Source: Streptomyces marokkonensis (lineage in GTDB: Bacteria > Actinomycetota > Actinomycetes > Streptomycetales > Streptomycetaceae). From it: 64,000 nucleotides of DNA. The notes beneath the pieces were generated by a model that was not told the DNA's origin, did no database searches, and saw only the letters and a list, made by a program, of their open reading frames with translations. The first letter of the stretch is position 1; every line of letters starts with the position of its first letter. Shown piece after piece: positions 43,808 through 53,549 of the stretch. Both the position numbers and the translations under genes were made by a program. The stretch is from positions 1 through 64,000 of the forward strand of contig NZ_VSKS01000030.1 in the NCBI RefSeq assembly GCF_008312835.1. Direction: 5' to 3'.

Positions 43808-44782
43808 ATGAGGAAGGACAGCGGCGGCGCGGCGGACGGGGAGCGTGCCGGGGCGATGGACATCCGTCCCGTCGCCGGGCACATCGGGGCGGACATCACC
43901 GGTGTCGACCTCGCCGGTGACCTCGACGACGCCGTGATCGCGGGGATCCGGGCGGCGGTGCTGCGCTGGAAGGTGGTGTTCTTCCGCGGGCAGCACCTCG
44001 ACCACGCCGCCCATGTGGCGCTGGCCCGCCGGTTCGGCGAACCGGTCGTCCTGCCCCGGCGCGGCAAGGCCTCGCCGCCGGACTTCCCCGAGGTCGAGAC
44101 GACCGCCGACCGGCTCGAACTGGGCGGACGCTTCGGCATGGAGCACGACGAGTGGCTGCGGCGCCGCCGCCACACCCTGCTGCGCGGCTGGCACTGCGAC
44201 CACGGCGCCCGCGTCGACCCGCCGGCCGCGACGATCCTGCGCGCCGAGACCGTCCCGCCCCACGGCGGGGACACCACCTGGTCCAACCTGGCCGCGGCGT
44301 ACGCCGGACTGTCCGCCCCGGTACGCGAGTTCGCCGACCGGCTGCGCGCCGAGCACCGGCTGGGGGTCGGCTACCAGCCCCGTCCCGGCGACGACGCCTA
44401 TCTGCGCCACCTGCTGGAGCACCAGACGGCCTCCGAGCATCCGCTGGTGCGCGTCCACCCGGAGACCGGGGAGCGGGTGCTGTTCGTCAACGGCTACTAC
44501 GTCGAGCAGATCAGCGGTCTGTCCCGCCCCGAGAGCGCGGCCGTACTCGAGATGCTGCTGGAGCAGGCCACCCGGCCCGAGTGGACCGTGCGCTTCCGCT
44601 GGGAGCCGGGCAGCGTGGCGTTCTGGGACAACCGGGCCACCATCCATCTGGCCCCGGGCGACACGGCCCATGTCGACCACCCGCGGATCATGCACCGCGT
44701 CATGCTCGCCGGGGACGTCCCCGTCGGCGTGGACGGCCGGCCCTCGACGCCGCTCACCGGCACCGCGCCGGGCCGCTGGTAG
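43808..44782 (+). CDS. TauD/TfdA family alpha-ketoglutarate-dependent dioxygenase
   Basis: 324-residue Fe(II)/2-oxoglutarate dioxygenase. Iron ligands: His-x-Asp in RGWHCDHGARVDPP and a distal His in the DNRATIHLAPGD-HPRIMHR region, with the 2-oxoglutarate-binding Arg in the same MHRVM stretch. The N-terminal GHIGADITGVDLAGDL is typical of TauD. GGAAGGGGACGC precedes the ATG. Substrate unknown (taurine, sulfonates or aryl compounds). No sulfonate transport genes are adjacent. Confidence 0.9.
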   Translation: MRKDSGGAADGERAGAMDIRPVAGHIGADITGVDLAGDLDDAVIAGIRAAVLRWKVVFFRGQHLDHAAHVALARRFGEPVVLPRRGKASPPDFPEVETTADRLELGGRFGMEHDEWLRRRRHTLLRGWHCDHGARVDPPAATILRAETVPPHGGDTTWSNLAAAYAGLSAPVREFADRLRAEHRLGVGYQPRPGDDAYLRHLLEHQTASEHPLVRVHPETGERVLFVNGYYVEQISGLSRPESAAVLEMLLEQATRPEWTVRFRWEPGSVAFWDNRATIHLAPGDTAHVDHPRIMHRVMLAGDVPVGVDGRPSTPLTGTAPGRW

Positions 44783-44793
44783 CCGGCGCGGGG

Positions 44794-46299
44794 TCACTTC
44801 AGCGGGATGGTCACCTCGTCCTCGACCGGCGGGTCGACCTCCTGAGCGCGGTGGCCGGTGGCCGCGTGACAGCGCAGCCGGATCGCCTCCGGGCTCACGT
44901 CCAGCCGCAGGAAGCACTTGAAGAACGGCGGGCTGTAGGTGGCCGAGCCCGGCGAGAACAGCGACGTGTAGACCTTGCGCACCGGCAGCCGGAACCGCTT
45001 GGCCCGGTCGGGCCGGCGGCCGGTGCCGAGCAGCCCGGCGACCAGCCGCATCCGGCGGGTGATCCGGGGCGGTGCGCCCGGGACCCGGGTGGGCCCGATG
45101 CCGAGGCGTTCGGCGATCACCGTCATCGCCTCGGCGTCGGTGAGGGTGAAGAAGCGGCGCAGCCGCAGCCGGCGCCCGTAGAGCCCGCTGTAGAAGGCGA
45201 GGGAGTCGCCGCGCAGCGGATAGCAGCGGAAGTCCCGCTCGGTGACACCGGCGACATCGACCCGGGGGATGGTGTGCGTGGCGTGCGTGAACGCGCCTCC
45301 GCCGCCCGCCACCACGTACTGCAGGGTGCGGCCGTCCTCCAGCCGCACGGGATAGCGCTGGTAGTTGTGGATGTCGCCGCCTATCGCGGCCACGTAGTGG
45401 TGGCCGGGGTCGCGCACGATGTCGTCGACGGTGCCGCCGCCCTCGACGGGACACGGGTGGTGCTCGCCGTCCACGTACAGGGGCGAGCCCGTGACGAGTA
45501 TCTTCGGGCGCGGGCCCCGGGAGACCTCCCGCAGCCACGCGCCCTGCTCGGCGTCGACCGTGCCCAGCAGCCCGGTGTCGATGCCGACGATCCGCACCGG
45601 CCCGGCGTCGATGGCCCAGTACGGTCCCGGCTGCACGGCCCGCTGCGCGGGCCCGGACCGCAGTGCGCGCGCCTGGGCGAGGCGCCCGCCGTCCCCGGCC
45701 CGGGGCCGGTGCCACAGCAGGGAGCGCAGCCAGGCCCGGGTGAGGGGGCGCGGCGCGGGTTCCTCGGGCAGCGGCGGGGCGTCGTCGCAGAAGACGCGCA
45801 TGAAGCCGGCCAGGTCCTCGTACCAGTCGTGGTTCCCCGGTATCGCGTAGATCGGCGCCGGGTAGTCCCGGTACGGGCGGAAGAACTTGGCGCCGTAGTC
45901 GTCGGCGCTGCCCACCGGGTAGATCACATCGCTGGCGAGCACGGCGAAGGCCGTGTCCCGGCCCTCTTTCAGCAGGCCCGGCACGACCGCGTACTGCGGC
46001 TCGCCGCCCTCCCCGGTGTCGCCGAGGACCAGGAACGAGAAGCGGTCCGGGTCGTCGCGCCGGATGACCTTGTCGGCGGGCGCTCCGGCCGCCTCCCGCT
46101 GGGCCACCCAGCGGGCGCGGACACCCCCCGTCGGGTCCCCGAACCACGAGGCCAGCACGCCGTTGCGGGCCGCCCACAGCATTCTCGGGTCGAGCCAGGA
46201 GATCTTCTCGGCCCCGTTCGGCATCAGCCGCCGGTACGCACCGCGTTCTGCGGAGCCCCAGCCGGCACCCTCGGCGGTATCGCGTGAAGAGTCGGACAC
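44794..46299 (-). CDS. Metallophosphoesterase
   Basis: 501-residue calcineurin-like phosphoesterase. Dimetal motifs are FLVLGDTGEGG, AIPGNHDWYEDL, and a GGDIHNYQRYPV / GGGGAFTHATH pair. An N-terminal ~90 residue domain precedes the fold. Similar large proteins in actinobacteria are annotated as metallophosphoesterases of unknown substrate. GTG at 46299 used; the upstream continuation has unrelated composition. Converges on the TauD gene with 11 bp between. Confidence 0.88.
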   Translation of the reverse strand: MSDSSRDTAEGAGWGSAERGAYRRLMPNGAEKISWLDPRMLWAARNGVLASWFGDPTGGVRARWVAQREAAGAPADKVIRRDDPDRFSFLVLGDTGEGGEPQYAVVPGLLKEGRDTAFAVLASDVIYPVGSADDYGAKFFRPYRDYPAPIYAIPGNHDWYEDLAGFMRVFCDDAPPLPEEPAPRPLTRAWLRSLLWHRPRAGDGGRLAQARALRSGPAQRAVQPGPYWAIDAGPVRIVGIDTGLLGTVDAEQGAWLREVSRGPRPKILVTGSPLYVDGEHHPCPVEGGGTVDDIVRDPGHHYVAAIGGDIHNYQRYPVRLEDGRTLQYVVAGGGGAFTHATHTIPRVDVAGVTERDFRCYPLRGDSLAFYSGLYGRRLRLRRFFTLTDAEAMTVIAERLGIGPTRVPGAPPRITRRMRLVAGLLGTGRRPDRAKRFRLPVRKVYTSLFSPGSATYSPPFFKCFLRLDVSPEAIRLRCHAATGHRAQEVDPPVEDEVTIPLK

Positions 46300-46399
46300 C
46301 GGTGCACCGTAACAACGGTGCGGCGGGCCGCCGGAGGCCGGGTGGCCCCCGGCGGGCCCGGTGAACCTCCGTACCGTCCGACGGAGTTGGCGGCAGGCC

Positions 46400-46807
46400 T
46401 CGGCGGTCGCGCCCCAACAGGCCCGCACACGCCGCCCGGTGACGCCCGTCCCGCCTCCTGGTCGTACGCCGCCGTGTCGGACCGGGTGTCAGTGCCCGGC
46501 CCCGGTGTACGACTCGCACCGGTGCCGGGCACCGGCGTCCGTCAGCGCCCGCTCCAGGCGCCCGATCCGCTCCGGGGCAGTGAGCGGTCCCGGCCGGCGC
46601 GGCCGAAGTACACCTCGGCCGTGATCCGGCGGCCCCCCGGTGCGGGCTGCCCGTCGCCGGCCGGCCCCGTGGAACCCGGCCGGGGTGGGCGCCGGCCGTG
46701 CGCGGGGCGAGGGCCGCGCCCACGCGGCAGCCGGTCACCGCCACCGGGCCGTCCGCCGCCGCCGGGCACCCGGCGAGCCACCGCGGACACGCCCCGGCGT
46801 CACGCAT
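46400..46807 (-). pseudogene. Decayed dienelactone hydrolase gene
   Basis: Minus-strand translation, in shifting frames, follows a dienelactone hydrolase: LAGCPAAADGPVAVTG-CRVGAALAPRTAGAHPGRV (the nucleophile elbow GxCxG disrupted to GCRVGA), then RITAEVYFGRAGRDRSL, PERIGRLERALTDAGARHRC, ESYTGAGH then a stop, DTAAYDQEAG and RHRAACAGLLGR. At least two frameshifts and one internal stop. The N-terminal ~100 residues are missing, replaced by the adjacent YciO-like gene. Nothing else is seen in 46300-46813. Confidence 0.75.
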
Positions 46808-46813
46808 CGCCTC

Positions 46814-47434
46814 TCACTCGAACCGCGAGACGTCCCCCGCGCCCCGCCGTACGATCTCCGCCTCCCCGCCGGAGAAGTCGATCACCGTGGTCGGCTCGGT
46901 GCCGCAGTCGCCGGAGTCGAGCACCGCGTCCACCTGGTGGTCCAGCCGGTCCTTGATCTCCCAGCCCTGCGTGAGGGGCTCGTCCTCACCGGGGAGCAGC
47001 AGCGTGCTGGACAGCAGGGGCTCACCGAGCTCCGCCAGCAGCGCCTGGGTGACGACATGGTCGGGAATGCGCACGCCGACGGTCTTCTTCTTGGGGTGCT
47101 GGAGCATGCGGGGCACCTCCTTCGTCGCGGGCAGGATGAACGTGTAGCTGCCCGGGGTCGACGCCTTGACCGCGCGGAACACGTCGTTGTCGATCCGCAC
47201 GAACTGGCCGAGCTGTGCGAAGTCCCGGCACACCAGGGTGAAGTGGTGCCGGTCGTCCAGCTTGCGGATCGTGCGGATCCGGTCGATGCCCCCACGGCTG
47301 CCCAGACGGCAGCCGAGTGCGTAACAGGAGTCCGTGGGGTACGCGATCAGGGCGTCGGCGCGGATGCTGTCGGCGACCTGGGAAATGGTGCGCGGCTGGG
47401 GGTTGTCGGGATGAACGTCGAAGTACTTCGCCAT
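46814..47434 (-). CDS. YciO/Sua5-type L-threonylcarbamoyladenylate synthase-like protein
   Basis: 206-residue YrdC-fold protein. It has MAKYFDVHPDNPQPRTISQV, IAYPTDSCYALGC and the lysine-rich HPKKKTVGVRIPDH segment, followed by GEPLLSSTLLLPG and a C-terminal SGDCGTEPTTVIDFSGG. This is the YciO branch of the TsaC/Sua5 family, which makes threonylcarbamoyl-AMP for t6A tRNA modification. The C-terminal Sua5 domain is absent. A typical single gene here, with no obvious operon partner. Confidence 0.88.
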   Translation of the reverse strand: MAKYFDVHPDNPQPRTISQVADSIRADALIAYPTDSCYALGCRLGSRGGIDRIRTIRKLDDRHHFTLVCRDFAQLGQFVRIDNDVFRAVKASTPGSYTFILPATKEVPRMLQHPKKKTVGVRIPDHVVTQALLAELGEPLLSSTLLLPGEDEPLTQGWEIKDRLDHQVDAVLDSGDCGTEPTTVIDFSGGEAEIVRRGAGDVSRFE

Positions 47435-47594
47435 TCACCGAGCTTATGCCGCCCGCCCGGGAGCACCGCGCACACCGGGCCCGCGCCGCCACCGGTCACG
47501 GGAGCGACGCCGCGCCGGGATGAACCGCGCCCACGGGTGGGGTAACGTCCCCGCACCGGACCGGGAGGGCGAGGAGACGAAGGGGAAGACCGAG

Positions 47595-49085
47595 GTGGCA
47601 GGCCGTAGGGACGGAATCCGGCGGACACCGGCGGCGGCCGGGGAACCCCCGACGTGGGCGCGCGAACTGCTCGAGCACCTGCGGCCGGCCGGGCGGGACG
47701 TCCGCAGGGTCGTCGACTGGCTGGCCGCAACCGTGCACGCGGAGGTCTCCCTCCAGGACGCCGCGGGCACGCTCGTCGCCGGCACCCGGCTGCCGCTGGC
47801 TCCGTCCCTCGTCGCCGACCTCGGCTCCGGCCGGATCGCCTCCGCCGCCTGGGAGGGGGACGGGCGTCACCAGCGCCTGGTGAGGATCGGCCACGGCGCG
47901 CGGACCTGTGTGCTGGCGGTCTCCCGCGTGGCCCCCTTCGACCGGGACGCCTCCGACGTCGTCACGCACACCGCCCAGGTGATCGAACTCCTGCTGACCG
48001 CCCACGGGACCAGCGCGGCCGGGCACCGGCTGCGGCGGGCCACCGCCGATCTGCGGCTGGCGATCCTGCAACTGCTGATGGTCGAGGACACCGTCGCGGC
48101 CCGCCGGGTCGCCGCGGGGCTCTGGCCGGGCCTGCTGGACGCCGACACCGCGTGCGTCTACGTCGTCGAGTCCGCGCCCGACCGGCGCGAACGGCTCGTG
48201 GCGGAGTGCCTGGACACCACGCGGGAGGAGGCGCTGGTCGTGCGGTGCCCGGCGATGGACGGTCATGTGATCGTCGTCAGCCCCCGCGAGACCACCGCGG
48301 CCGACCTGAGGTCGCTGGTCGGCCGGCACCCCGACACCTTCCTCGGCGGCAGCGTGTGGCAGAGCCTCGCCCGCACCGCCACCGCCTACGGGCAGGCCGT
48401 CAGCGCCCTCGCGGTGGCGCGCTTCCGCGCGGACAAGACGGCCGTGTACGCCGAGCGCACCCACCCCGAACGGCTGATGGATCCCGCCGCCCTGCGGAGC
48501 TGGGCGGCCCGGGTGCTGCGTCCGCTGGACGCGCTGGCCCACCACACCCGCGCCGAACTCCTCGCCACCACCCGGCTGGGCCTGGAGTTCACCGCCGTCA
48601 ACACCGCCAAGATCCTCGGCGTCAGCCGCAACACCGTGCGCGCCCGCATGGAGCGCGTGGAGAGCATGCTCGGCGTGGACTTCGACGACATCACCGCCCG
48701 TGCCGTCGTGCACCTGGCGCTCCACACCCAGATCAACCTCCTGGACGGGCAGGCGGGCACCGACCCGGGCGCGCACTCCCCGGGCCTCGCCGGCCTGCTG
48801 GCCGACGAGGCCGTCGGCGCCTGGGCGCGGGAGCTGCTGGGGCGGCTGGACCGCGACACCCGCACCGTGCGCCGCACCCTGCGCACCTGGATCGCCGTCG
48901 GGGGTAACGCCGAGCGGGCCGCCCAGGTCCTGGGCGTTCACGCCCAGACCGTGCGCGAGCACATGCGCAGCGCGGAACCCGTCCTCGAACGCCAGTTGCT
49001 GGCCTCCGGGACCGATCTCTACGAGGTCGTGCTGGCCCATCTGGCCGCGGGCGACCTGGAACAGCCGGTGCTCGCGGGGGAGTGA
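47595..49085 (+). CDS. PucR-like helix-turn-helix regulator
   Basis: 496-residue protein. The C-terminal half has a PucR/CdaR-type HTH (FTAVNTAKILGVSRNTVRAR, then MERVESMLGVDFDDITARAV), and a second similar HTH follows (GNAERAAQVLGVHAQTVREH). The N-terminal part (WARELLEHLRPAGRDVRRV, ~30-280) may sense a ligand. Duplicated HTHs are unusual in this family. GTG at 47595 with AAGGGGAAG upstream fits better than the ATG at 47520. Divergent from the YciO-like gene. Confidence 0.78.
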   Translation: MAGRRDGIRRTPAAAGEPPTWARELLEHLRPAGRDVRRVVDWLAATVHAEVSLQDAAGTLVAGTRLPLAPSLVADLGSGRIASAAWEGDGRHQRLVRIGHGARTCVLAVSRVAPFDRDASDVVTHTAQVIELLLTAHGTSAAGHRLRRATADLRLAILQLLMVEDTVAARRVAAGLWPGLLDADTACVYVVESAPDRRERLVAECLDTTREEALVVRCPAMDGHVIVVSPRETTAADLRSLVGRHPDTFLGGSVWQSLARTATAYGQAVSALAVARFRADKTAVYAERTHPERLMDPAALRSWAARVLRPLDALAHHTRAELLATTRLGLEFTAVNTAKILGVSRNTVRARMERVESMLGVDFDDITARAVVHLALHTQINLLDGQAGTDPGAHSPGLAGLLADEAVGAWARELLGRLDRDTRTVRRTLRTWIAVGGNAERAAQVLGVHAQTVREHMRSAEPVLERQLLASGTDLYEVVLAHLAAGDLEQPVLAGE

Positions 49086-49349
49086 ATCCGGCCTTTCGGA
49101 CTCAGTTGTGCACGGATGAGCCCTCCGGGGGGCCGCAGCGGGCATCGGCGCGATACACAGGCCGGTCCTCCTCCCCGTAGTTTCGAACCGGGCGGGGCAC
49201 GACCGGAACGGGGGACCGGTCGCGCTCCGCCCCTTCCTCGCTGTGTGGCCCCGCGGCGGACGGGTACCCGACCGCCGCTGTGGAGACCCGCCCCTCCGGC
49301 GTCACGGTCCGGCGGGCGGGTGATCGAGCACCGCGAGGAGGAGACCCGG

Positions 49350-49586
49350 ATGACCAGTGAGACGGAGACCGGCGGCGTCACCGGCACGCAGGACAAGGAC
49401 TACAACCTGATCTGGTACGTCGAGGCGTGCCTGAGCAACGTGCTGCGCCTGGAGAGCTACATCCAGGACGCGGAGCGCGCCAAGGACACCGAGGTCGCCG
49501 ACCTGTTCCGCAAGGCTCAGGCGGACAGCCGCAAGGGCGCGGAACTGGGCAAGGGGCTGCTGCGCGCACGCCTGAACGGCGGCTGA
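49350..49586 (+). CDS. Small conserved protein of unknown function
   Basis: 78-residue acidic helical protein: YNLIWYVEACLSNVLRLES, then YIQDAERAKDTEVADLFRKA and QADSRKGAELGKGLLRARL. Two long amphipathic helices; no catalytic motifs. I recognise the pattern as recurring in Streptomyces but cannot assign a function. GCGAGGAGGAGACCCGG precedes the ATG. It sits between the PucR-like regulator and catalase, possibly part of the same oxidative-stress region. Confidence 0.65.
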   Translation: MTSETETGGVTGTQDKDYNLIWYVEACLSNVLRLESYIQDAERAKDTEVADLFRKAQADSRKGAELGKGLLRARLNGG

Positions 49587-49836
49587 CCACACGGCCGCGC
49601 AGGGTCCGGTCACCGCGTACGGCACGGTGACCGTACCGCGCGCTGCATCCGGCCGCCCGGACCTGGCCGGACACGGCGAGAGCAGCGGCGGCTGGGCGCG
49701 CAGCATCGGCATGCCGGCCCCCCGGACACCGGCACATCCGGCCGCCCCGGGTCGCCGCGCGCGCTGATGCGCGGCAGCATGACCGACGTACGCACGCGAC
49801 CGGGGGGACGACGAGCATCGCAAGGAGCCCACGATC

Positions 49837-51495
49837 ATGACGGACGTTTCGAGCCGGGGCCCCGCTCCGGGCGACGACCGCAAGGTACTCACCAACCGCC
49901 AGGGCCACCCCGTCCACGACAACCAGAACCAGCGCACCATCGGTGCCCGCGGCCCGGCAACGCTGGAGAACTACCAGTTCCTGGAGAAGATCAGCCACTT
50001 CGACCGGGAGCGGATCCCCGAACGCGTCGTGCACGCCCGCGGCGTCACCGCCTACGGCTACTTCGAGGCGTACGGGAAGTGGGGCGACGAGCCGGTCTCC
50101 CGCTACACCCGCGCCAAGCTCTTCCAGGAGCAGGGCAAGCGCACGGACCTCGCCGTCCGCTTCTCCACCGTCATCGGCGGACGCGACTCCTCCGAGGCCG
50201 CCCGCGACCCCCGCGGCTTCGCCGTGAAGTTCTACACCGAGGACGGCAACTGGGACCTGGTCGGCAACAACCTGGGTGTCTTCTTCATCCGGGACGCGAT
50301 CAAGTTCCCGGACGTCATCCACGCCCTCAAGCCCGACCCGGTCACCTTCGAGCAGCAGCCGCGCCGCATCTTCGACTTCATGTCGCAGACGCCCGAGTCC
50401 ATGCACATGCTGGTCAACCTGTTCAGCCCCCGCGGCATCCCGGCGGACTACCGCCATATGCAGGGCTTCGGCGTGAACACGTACAAGTGGGTCAACGCCG
50501 AGGGCGACACGAAGCTGGTCAAGTACCACTGGATGCCCAAGCAGGGTGTCCGCAGCATGACCGAGGAGGACGCGGCGAACGTCCAGGCCGAGGGGCTCGG
50601 CCACGCCACCAAGGACCTCTACGAGGCGGTGGAGCGGGGCGAGTACCCGGAGTGGGAACTGCTCGTCCAGATGATGGACGACCACGACCACCCGGAGCTG
50701 GAATTCGACCCGCTGGACGACACCAAGACCTGGCCCGAACAGGACTTCCCGCCGAAGCCGGTGGGCCGCATGGTGCTGAACCGGATGCCGGAGAACTTCT
50801 TCGCGGAGAACGAGCAGATCTCCTTCGGCACCGGCGTCCTCGTCGACGGCCTGGACTTCTCCGACGACAAGATGCTCGTCGGCCGCACCTTCTCCTACAG
50901 CGACACCCAGCGGCACCGGGTCGGCCCCAACTACCTCCAACTGCCGGTCAACCGGGCCAAGCACGCGGACGTGCGCACCAACCAGCGCGACGGACAGATG
51001 ACGTACTCCGTCGACGGCGCCGGAGAGAACCCGCACGTGAACTACGAGCCGTCGATCACCGGCGGCCTGCGGGAGGCCCAGTACCCGACGCACGACGATC
51101 AGGGCCCGGAGATCCGCGGCCGGCTCACCCGCAAGCGCATCGAGCGCACCAACGACTACACGCAGGCCGGCCAGCGCTACCTGCTGCTGGAGGACTGGGA
51201 GCGCGACGACCTGGTGAAGAACTTCGTCGACCTGATCTCCCAGTGCGACCGCGCGGTGCAGGAGCGCATGGTGTGGCACTTCCTGCTGGTCGAGAACGAC
51301 CTCGGCCGCAGGGTCGGCGAGGGCCTCGGGATCATGCCGGAGGACGTCGCCCACCTGGAGCCCCTCGCCGGCCAGGACCTCTCGGAGGAGGACCGCAAGC
51401 GGCTCGCCAACCTCGGCGACAACCCGCCGCGTGACGTGGAGGGGCTCACCATGACCCACTGCGTCCCCGACGAACGGCACGTGGTGACCCGTTGA
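49837..51495 (+). CDS. Catalase (monofunctional haem catalase)
   Basis: 552-residue clade-type haem catalase. Active-site His in [11 protein letters not shown], Asn in the RDAIKFPD region, and the proximal haem Tyr in [13 protein letters not shown] are all present; the [19 protein letters not shown] start is typical. Full length. Ribosome binding site GCAAGGAGCCC precedes the ATG. Detoxifies hydrogen peroxide in the cytoplasm. It stands alone; the 250 bp upstream hold no gene. Confidence 0.95.
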   Translation: MTDVSSRGPAPGDDRKVLTNRQGHPVHDNQNQRTIGARGPATLENYQFLEKISHFDRERIPERVVHARGVTAYGYFEAYGKWGDEPVSRYTRAKLFQEQGKRTDLAVRFSTVIGGRDSSEAARDPRGFAVKFYTEDGNWDLVGNNLGVFFIRDAIKFPDVIHALKPDPVTFEQQPRRIFDFMSQTPESMHMLVNLFSPRGIPADYRHMQGFGVNTYKWVNAEGDTKLVKYHWMPKQGVRSMTEEDAANVQAEGLGHATKDLYEAVERGEYPEWELLVQMMDDHDHPELEFDPLDDTKTWPEQDFPPKPVGRMVLNRMPENFFAENEQISFGTGVLVDGLDFSDDKMLVGRTFSYSDTQRHRVGPNYLQLPVNRAKHADVRTNQRDGQMTYSVDGAGENPHVNYEPSITGGLREAQYPTHDDQGPEIRGRLTRKRIERTNDYTQAGQRYLLLEDWERDDLVKNFVDLISQCDRAVQERMVWHFLLVENDLGRRVGEGLGIMPEDVAHLEPLAGQDLSEEDRKRLANLGDNPPRDVEGLTMTHCVPDERHVVTR

Positions 51496-51499
51496 GCGG

Positions 51500-52387
51500 T
51501 CACCCGGACGCGGCCGCCCGCGCCACCGCGAGCGCCCGCTCGGCGTAGCCGCGGCCGAACAGCACGGCGTGCACCAGCAGCGGGAACAGCTGGTGCACGC
51601 CGACGCGCGTCTCCCACCCGCCGGCGAGCGGGGCCGCCTCCCGGTAGCCGTCCAGCACCGCGTCCCCGTGGGGGCAGCCGAACAGGGCGAGCATCGCCAG
51701 GTCGGTCTCCCGGTGCCCGCCGTGGGCCGCCGGATCGATCAGCCGGACACCTCCGTCGGCGCCCCACAGCACGTTGCCGTTCCAGAGGTCGCCGTGGAGC
51801 CGCGCGGGCGGCTCGGCCGGCCCGGAGAGTTCCGGCAGCCGCTCACAGACCCGCTCGACGACGCCCGCCTCGGCCGGGCGGACGACGCCGTCGTCGACCG
51901 CCCGGCGCAGATACGGCAGGACCCGGTGCCCGGCGTACCAGCCGGGCCAGTCGTCACCGGTGATGTTGCGCATCGGGGCCGCCCCGATGTACGCCTCCAC
52001 CGGACCGCCCGGCGGCGGTGCCCCGAACGCCGGTGCCCCGGCCGCGTGCAGGCCCGCCAGGTCCCGCCCGAACCGGACGGCCGCCTCCCGCGAGGGCCGG
52101 CCCCGCGTCACCCGGTCGAGGACCAGCCACCCCTCGTGGTGGCCGTGCACCGCCGGGACCCGCACCGTCCCGGCCCCGGCCAGCCAGCGCAGCCCCGCGG
52201 CCTCGGCGCGGGCGGCCTCCGCGCCGCCGGTCCGCTTGACGACCACCACCCGGCCGTCGTCGAGCACGGCCTCGGCGAGCGAGCCGGACACGGTGCGCAC
52301 CCCGGTGACCGTCCGCCCTGTGAGCCGGGCCGCCACGGCCCCCGGCCCGTCGTCGTCCCGGGCGGCCGAACCGGGAGGGAAGGTCAT
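51500..52387 (-). CDS. Fructosamine kinase family protein
   Basis: 295-residue aminoglycoside/fructosamine kinase-like fold. It has RLTGRTVTGVRTVSGSLAEA, VKRTGGAEAARAEAAG (Lys for ATP), the catalytic LHGDLWNGNVLW and LIDPAAHGGHRETDLA metal-binding Asp. These match the fructosamine-3-kinase group that repairs glycated amines. GAGGAG precedes the ATG at 52387. It converges with catalase; whether it acts on proteins or small amines is unknown. Confidence 0.9.
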   Translation of the reverse strand: MTFPPGSAARDDDGPGAVAARLTGRTVTGVRTVSGSLAEAVLDDGRVVVVKRTGGAEAARAEAAGLRWLAGAGTVRVPAVHGHHEGWLVLDRVTRGRPSREAAVRFGRDLAGLHAAGAPAFGAPPPGGPVEAYIGAAPMRNITGDDWPGWYAGHRVLPYLRRAVDDGVVRPAEAGVVERVCERLPELSGPAEPPARLHGDLWNGNVLWGADGGVRLIDPAAHGGHRETDLAMLALFGCPHGDAVLDGYREAAPLAGGWETRVGVHQLFPLLVHAVLFGRGYAERALAVARAAASG

Positions 52388-52530
52388 GGGCGGACTCCTC
52401 ACCGAGGCGACGCGGGATGCCCAGGGTACGGGTACGTCCCGGCCGCCCCCGCCGCCGAACGCTCGCGCAGGACGGTGAAATCCCGGCTCCGACCGATCGA
52501 ACGGAGCCACGCCGGGGGAGCACTGGGAGC

Positions 52531-52854
52531 ATGACGAGTTCATCGTTCCAGCGCACCCTCACCCTGCCCGCCTCGCTCTGCGAACAGGCCGCCCAGCACC
52601 TGGAGCAGGCCGCCCGGCGGACGGTCGACGGAGCCGGAATCCCGCTGAAGGCGTTCCGCGCGGCCGCCGACAGCGACTACACCTTCCCGGTCTCCGTGGT
52701 CGAACAGGCGGCGGGCTGTCTGCTGGTCCTGGCCACGGAGACGGCCCAGAGCGTACGGCCGTCGGTCCTGCGCGCCACCATCGGTGTCGCACTGTGCCTG
52801 CGCGACGCCGTCGAGGCGGTCCACCAGCCCGCACTCACCACCCGGTTCTGGTGA
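52531..52854 (+). CDS. Small hypothetical protein
   Basis: 107-residue helical protein: FQRTLTLPASLCEQAAQHLE, AARRTVDGAGIPLKAFRAAA, VVEQAAGCLLVLATETAQSV. No recognised family or motif. GGGAGC-type ribosome binding sequence precedes the ATG. Divergent from the fructosamine-kinase-like gene. Annotated as a gene because of codon usage and start context only. Confidence 0.5.
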   Translation: MTSSSFQRTLTLPASLCEQAAQHLEQAARRTVDGAGIPLKAFRAAADSDYTFPVSVVEQAAGCLLVLATETAQSVRPSVLRATIGVALCLRDAVEAVHQPALTTRFW

Positions 52855-52925
52855 CGGCACGTCGAATGGCCCCCGCCCACGGGGGAACCCGGCGAACCCG
52901 CACCACCGACACACAGGAGTAGTCC

Positions 52926-53459
52926 ATGAGTCTGTTGCGTGTCCTCGGCCGGCCGATGCTGGCGTCGATGTTCGTCGCGGGCGGGCTGGATTCCTTGCGC
53001 AGTCCCCGCAACGTCGCACCGATCGCCGAGTCGGTCGTCCAGCCCGTCACCGAACGGGTCTCGGTACTGCCGGACCGCACCGAGGACGCCGTGCGCCTGA
53101 GCGGCGCCGTCCAGGTCGTGGGCGGGCTGCTGCTGGCCACCGGACGCATGTCACGCCCGGCCGCGCTCGCGATCGCGGTCACGCTGGTGCCCACCACCCT
53201 GGCCGCGCACCGCTTCTGGGAGGAGGAGGATCCCGGCCAGAAGGCCCAGCAGCGCATCCACTTCCTCAAGAACCTCTCCATGCTCGGCGGTCTGCTGATC
53301 GCCGCCGACGACACCGGCTCGTCCCCCTCGCTGCTGTGGCGGAGCCGGCACGCCGCCCACGACCTGCGGCGCGACGCCCACCTCGTGCGCCACTCCGTCC
53401 GGGCCGGTGCCGGTCCCGCGGCCCTCGCCGGCCGCGTCCGGGCCAAGCTGTCCTGCTGA
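52926..53459 (+). CDS. DoxX family membrane protein
   Basis: 177-residue membrane protein: MLASMFVAGGLDSLRSP, then GAVQVVGGLLLATGRMSRPAALAIAV, LVPTTLAAHRFWEEEDPGQK and NLSMLGGLLIAADDTG are typical DoxX features (four TMs, HRFWE motif). A C-terminal basic tail follows. ACACAGGAG precedes the ATG. Associated in a small plus-strand group with the hemerythrin-like gene, consistent with oxidative stress. Confidence 0.85.
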   Translation: MSLLRVLGRPMLASMFVAGGLDSLRSPRNVAPIAESVVQPVTERVSVLPDRTEDAVRLSGAVQVVGGLLLATGRMSRPAALAIAVTLVPTTLAAHRFWEEEDPGQKAQQRIHFLKNLSMLGGLLIAADDTGSSPSLLWRSRHAAHDLRRDAHLVRHSVRAGAGPAALAGRVRAKLSC

Positions 53460-53549
53460 CGCACCGGCCGCGTCAGCCCCCCGGCGGCGCGAGGACCCGG
53501 GAGCGGAGTGGACCCGGCCGGGTGACACCACCGACCGGAGGTGAGGGAC

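Noticed and set aside
43622-46807. 1061-codon open frame on the minus strand
   Set aside because: Mostly out-of-frame shadow of the metallophosphoesterase. Its first part only gives pieces of the decayed dienelactone hydrolase.
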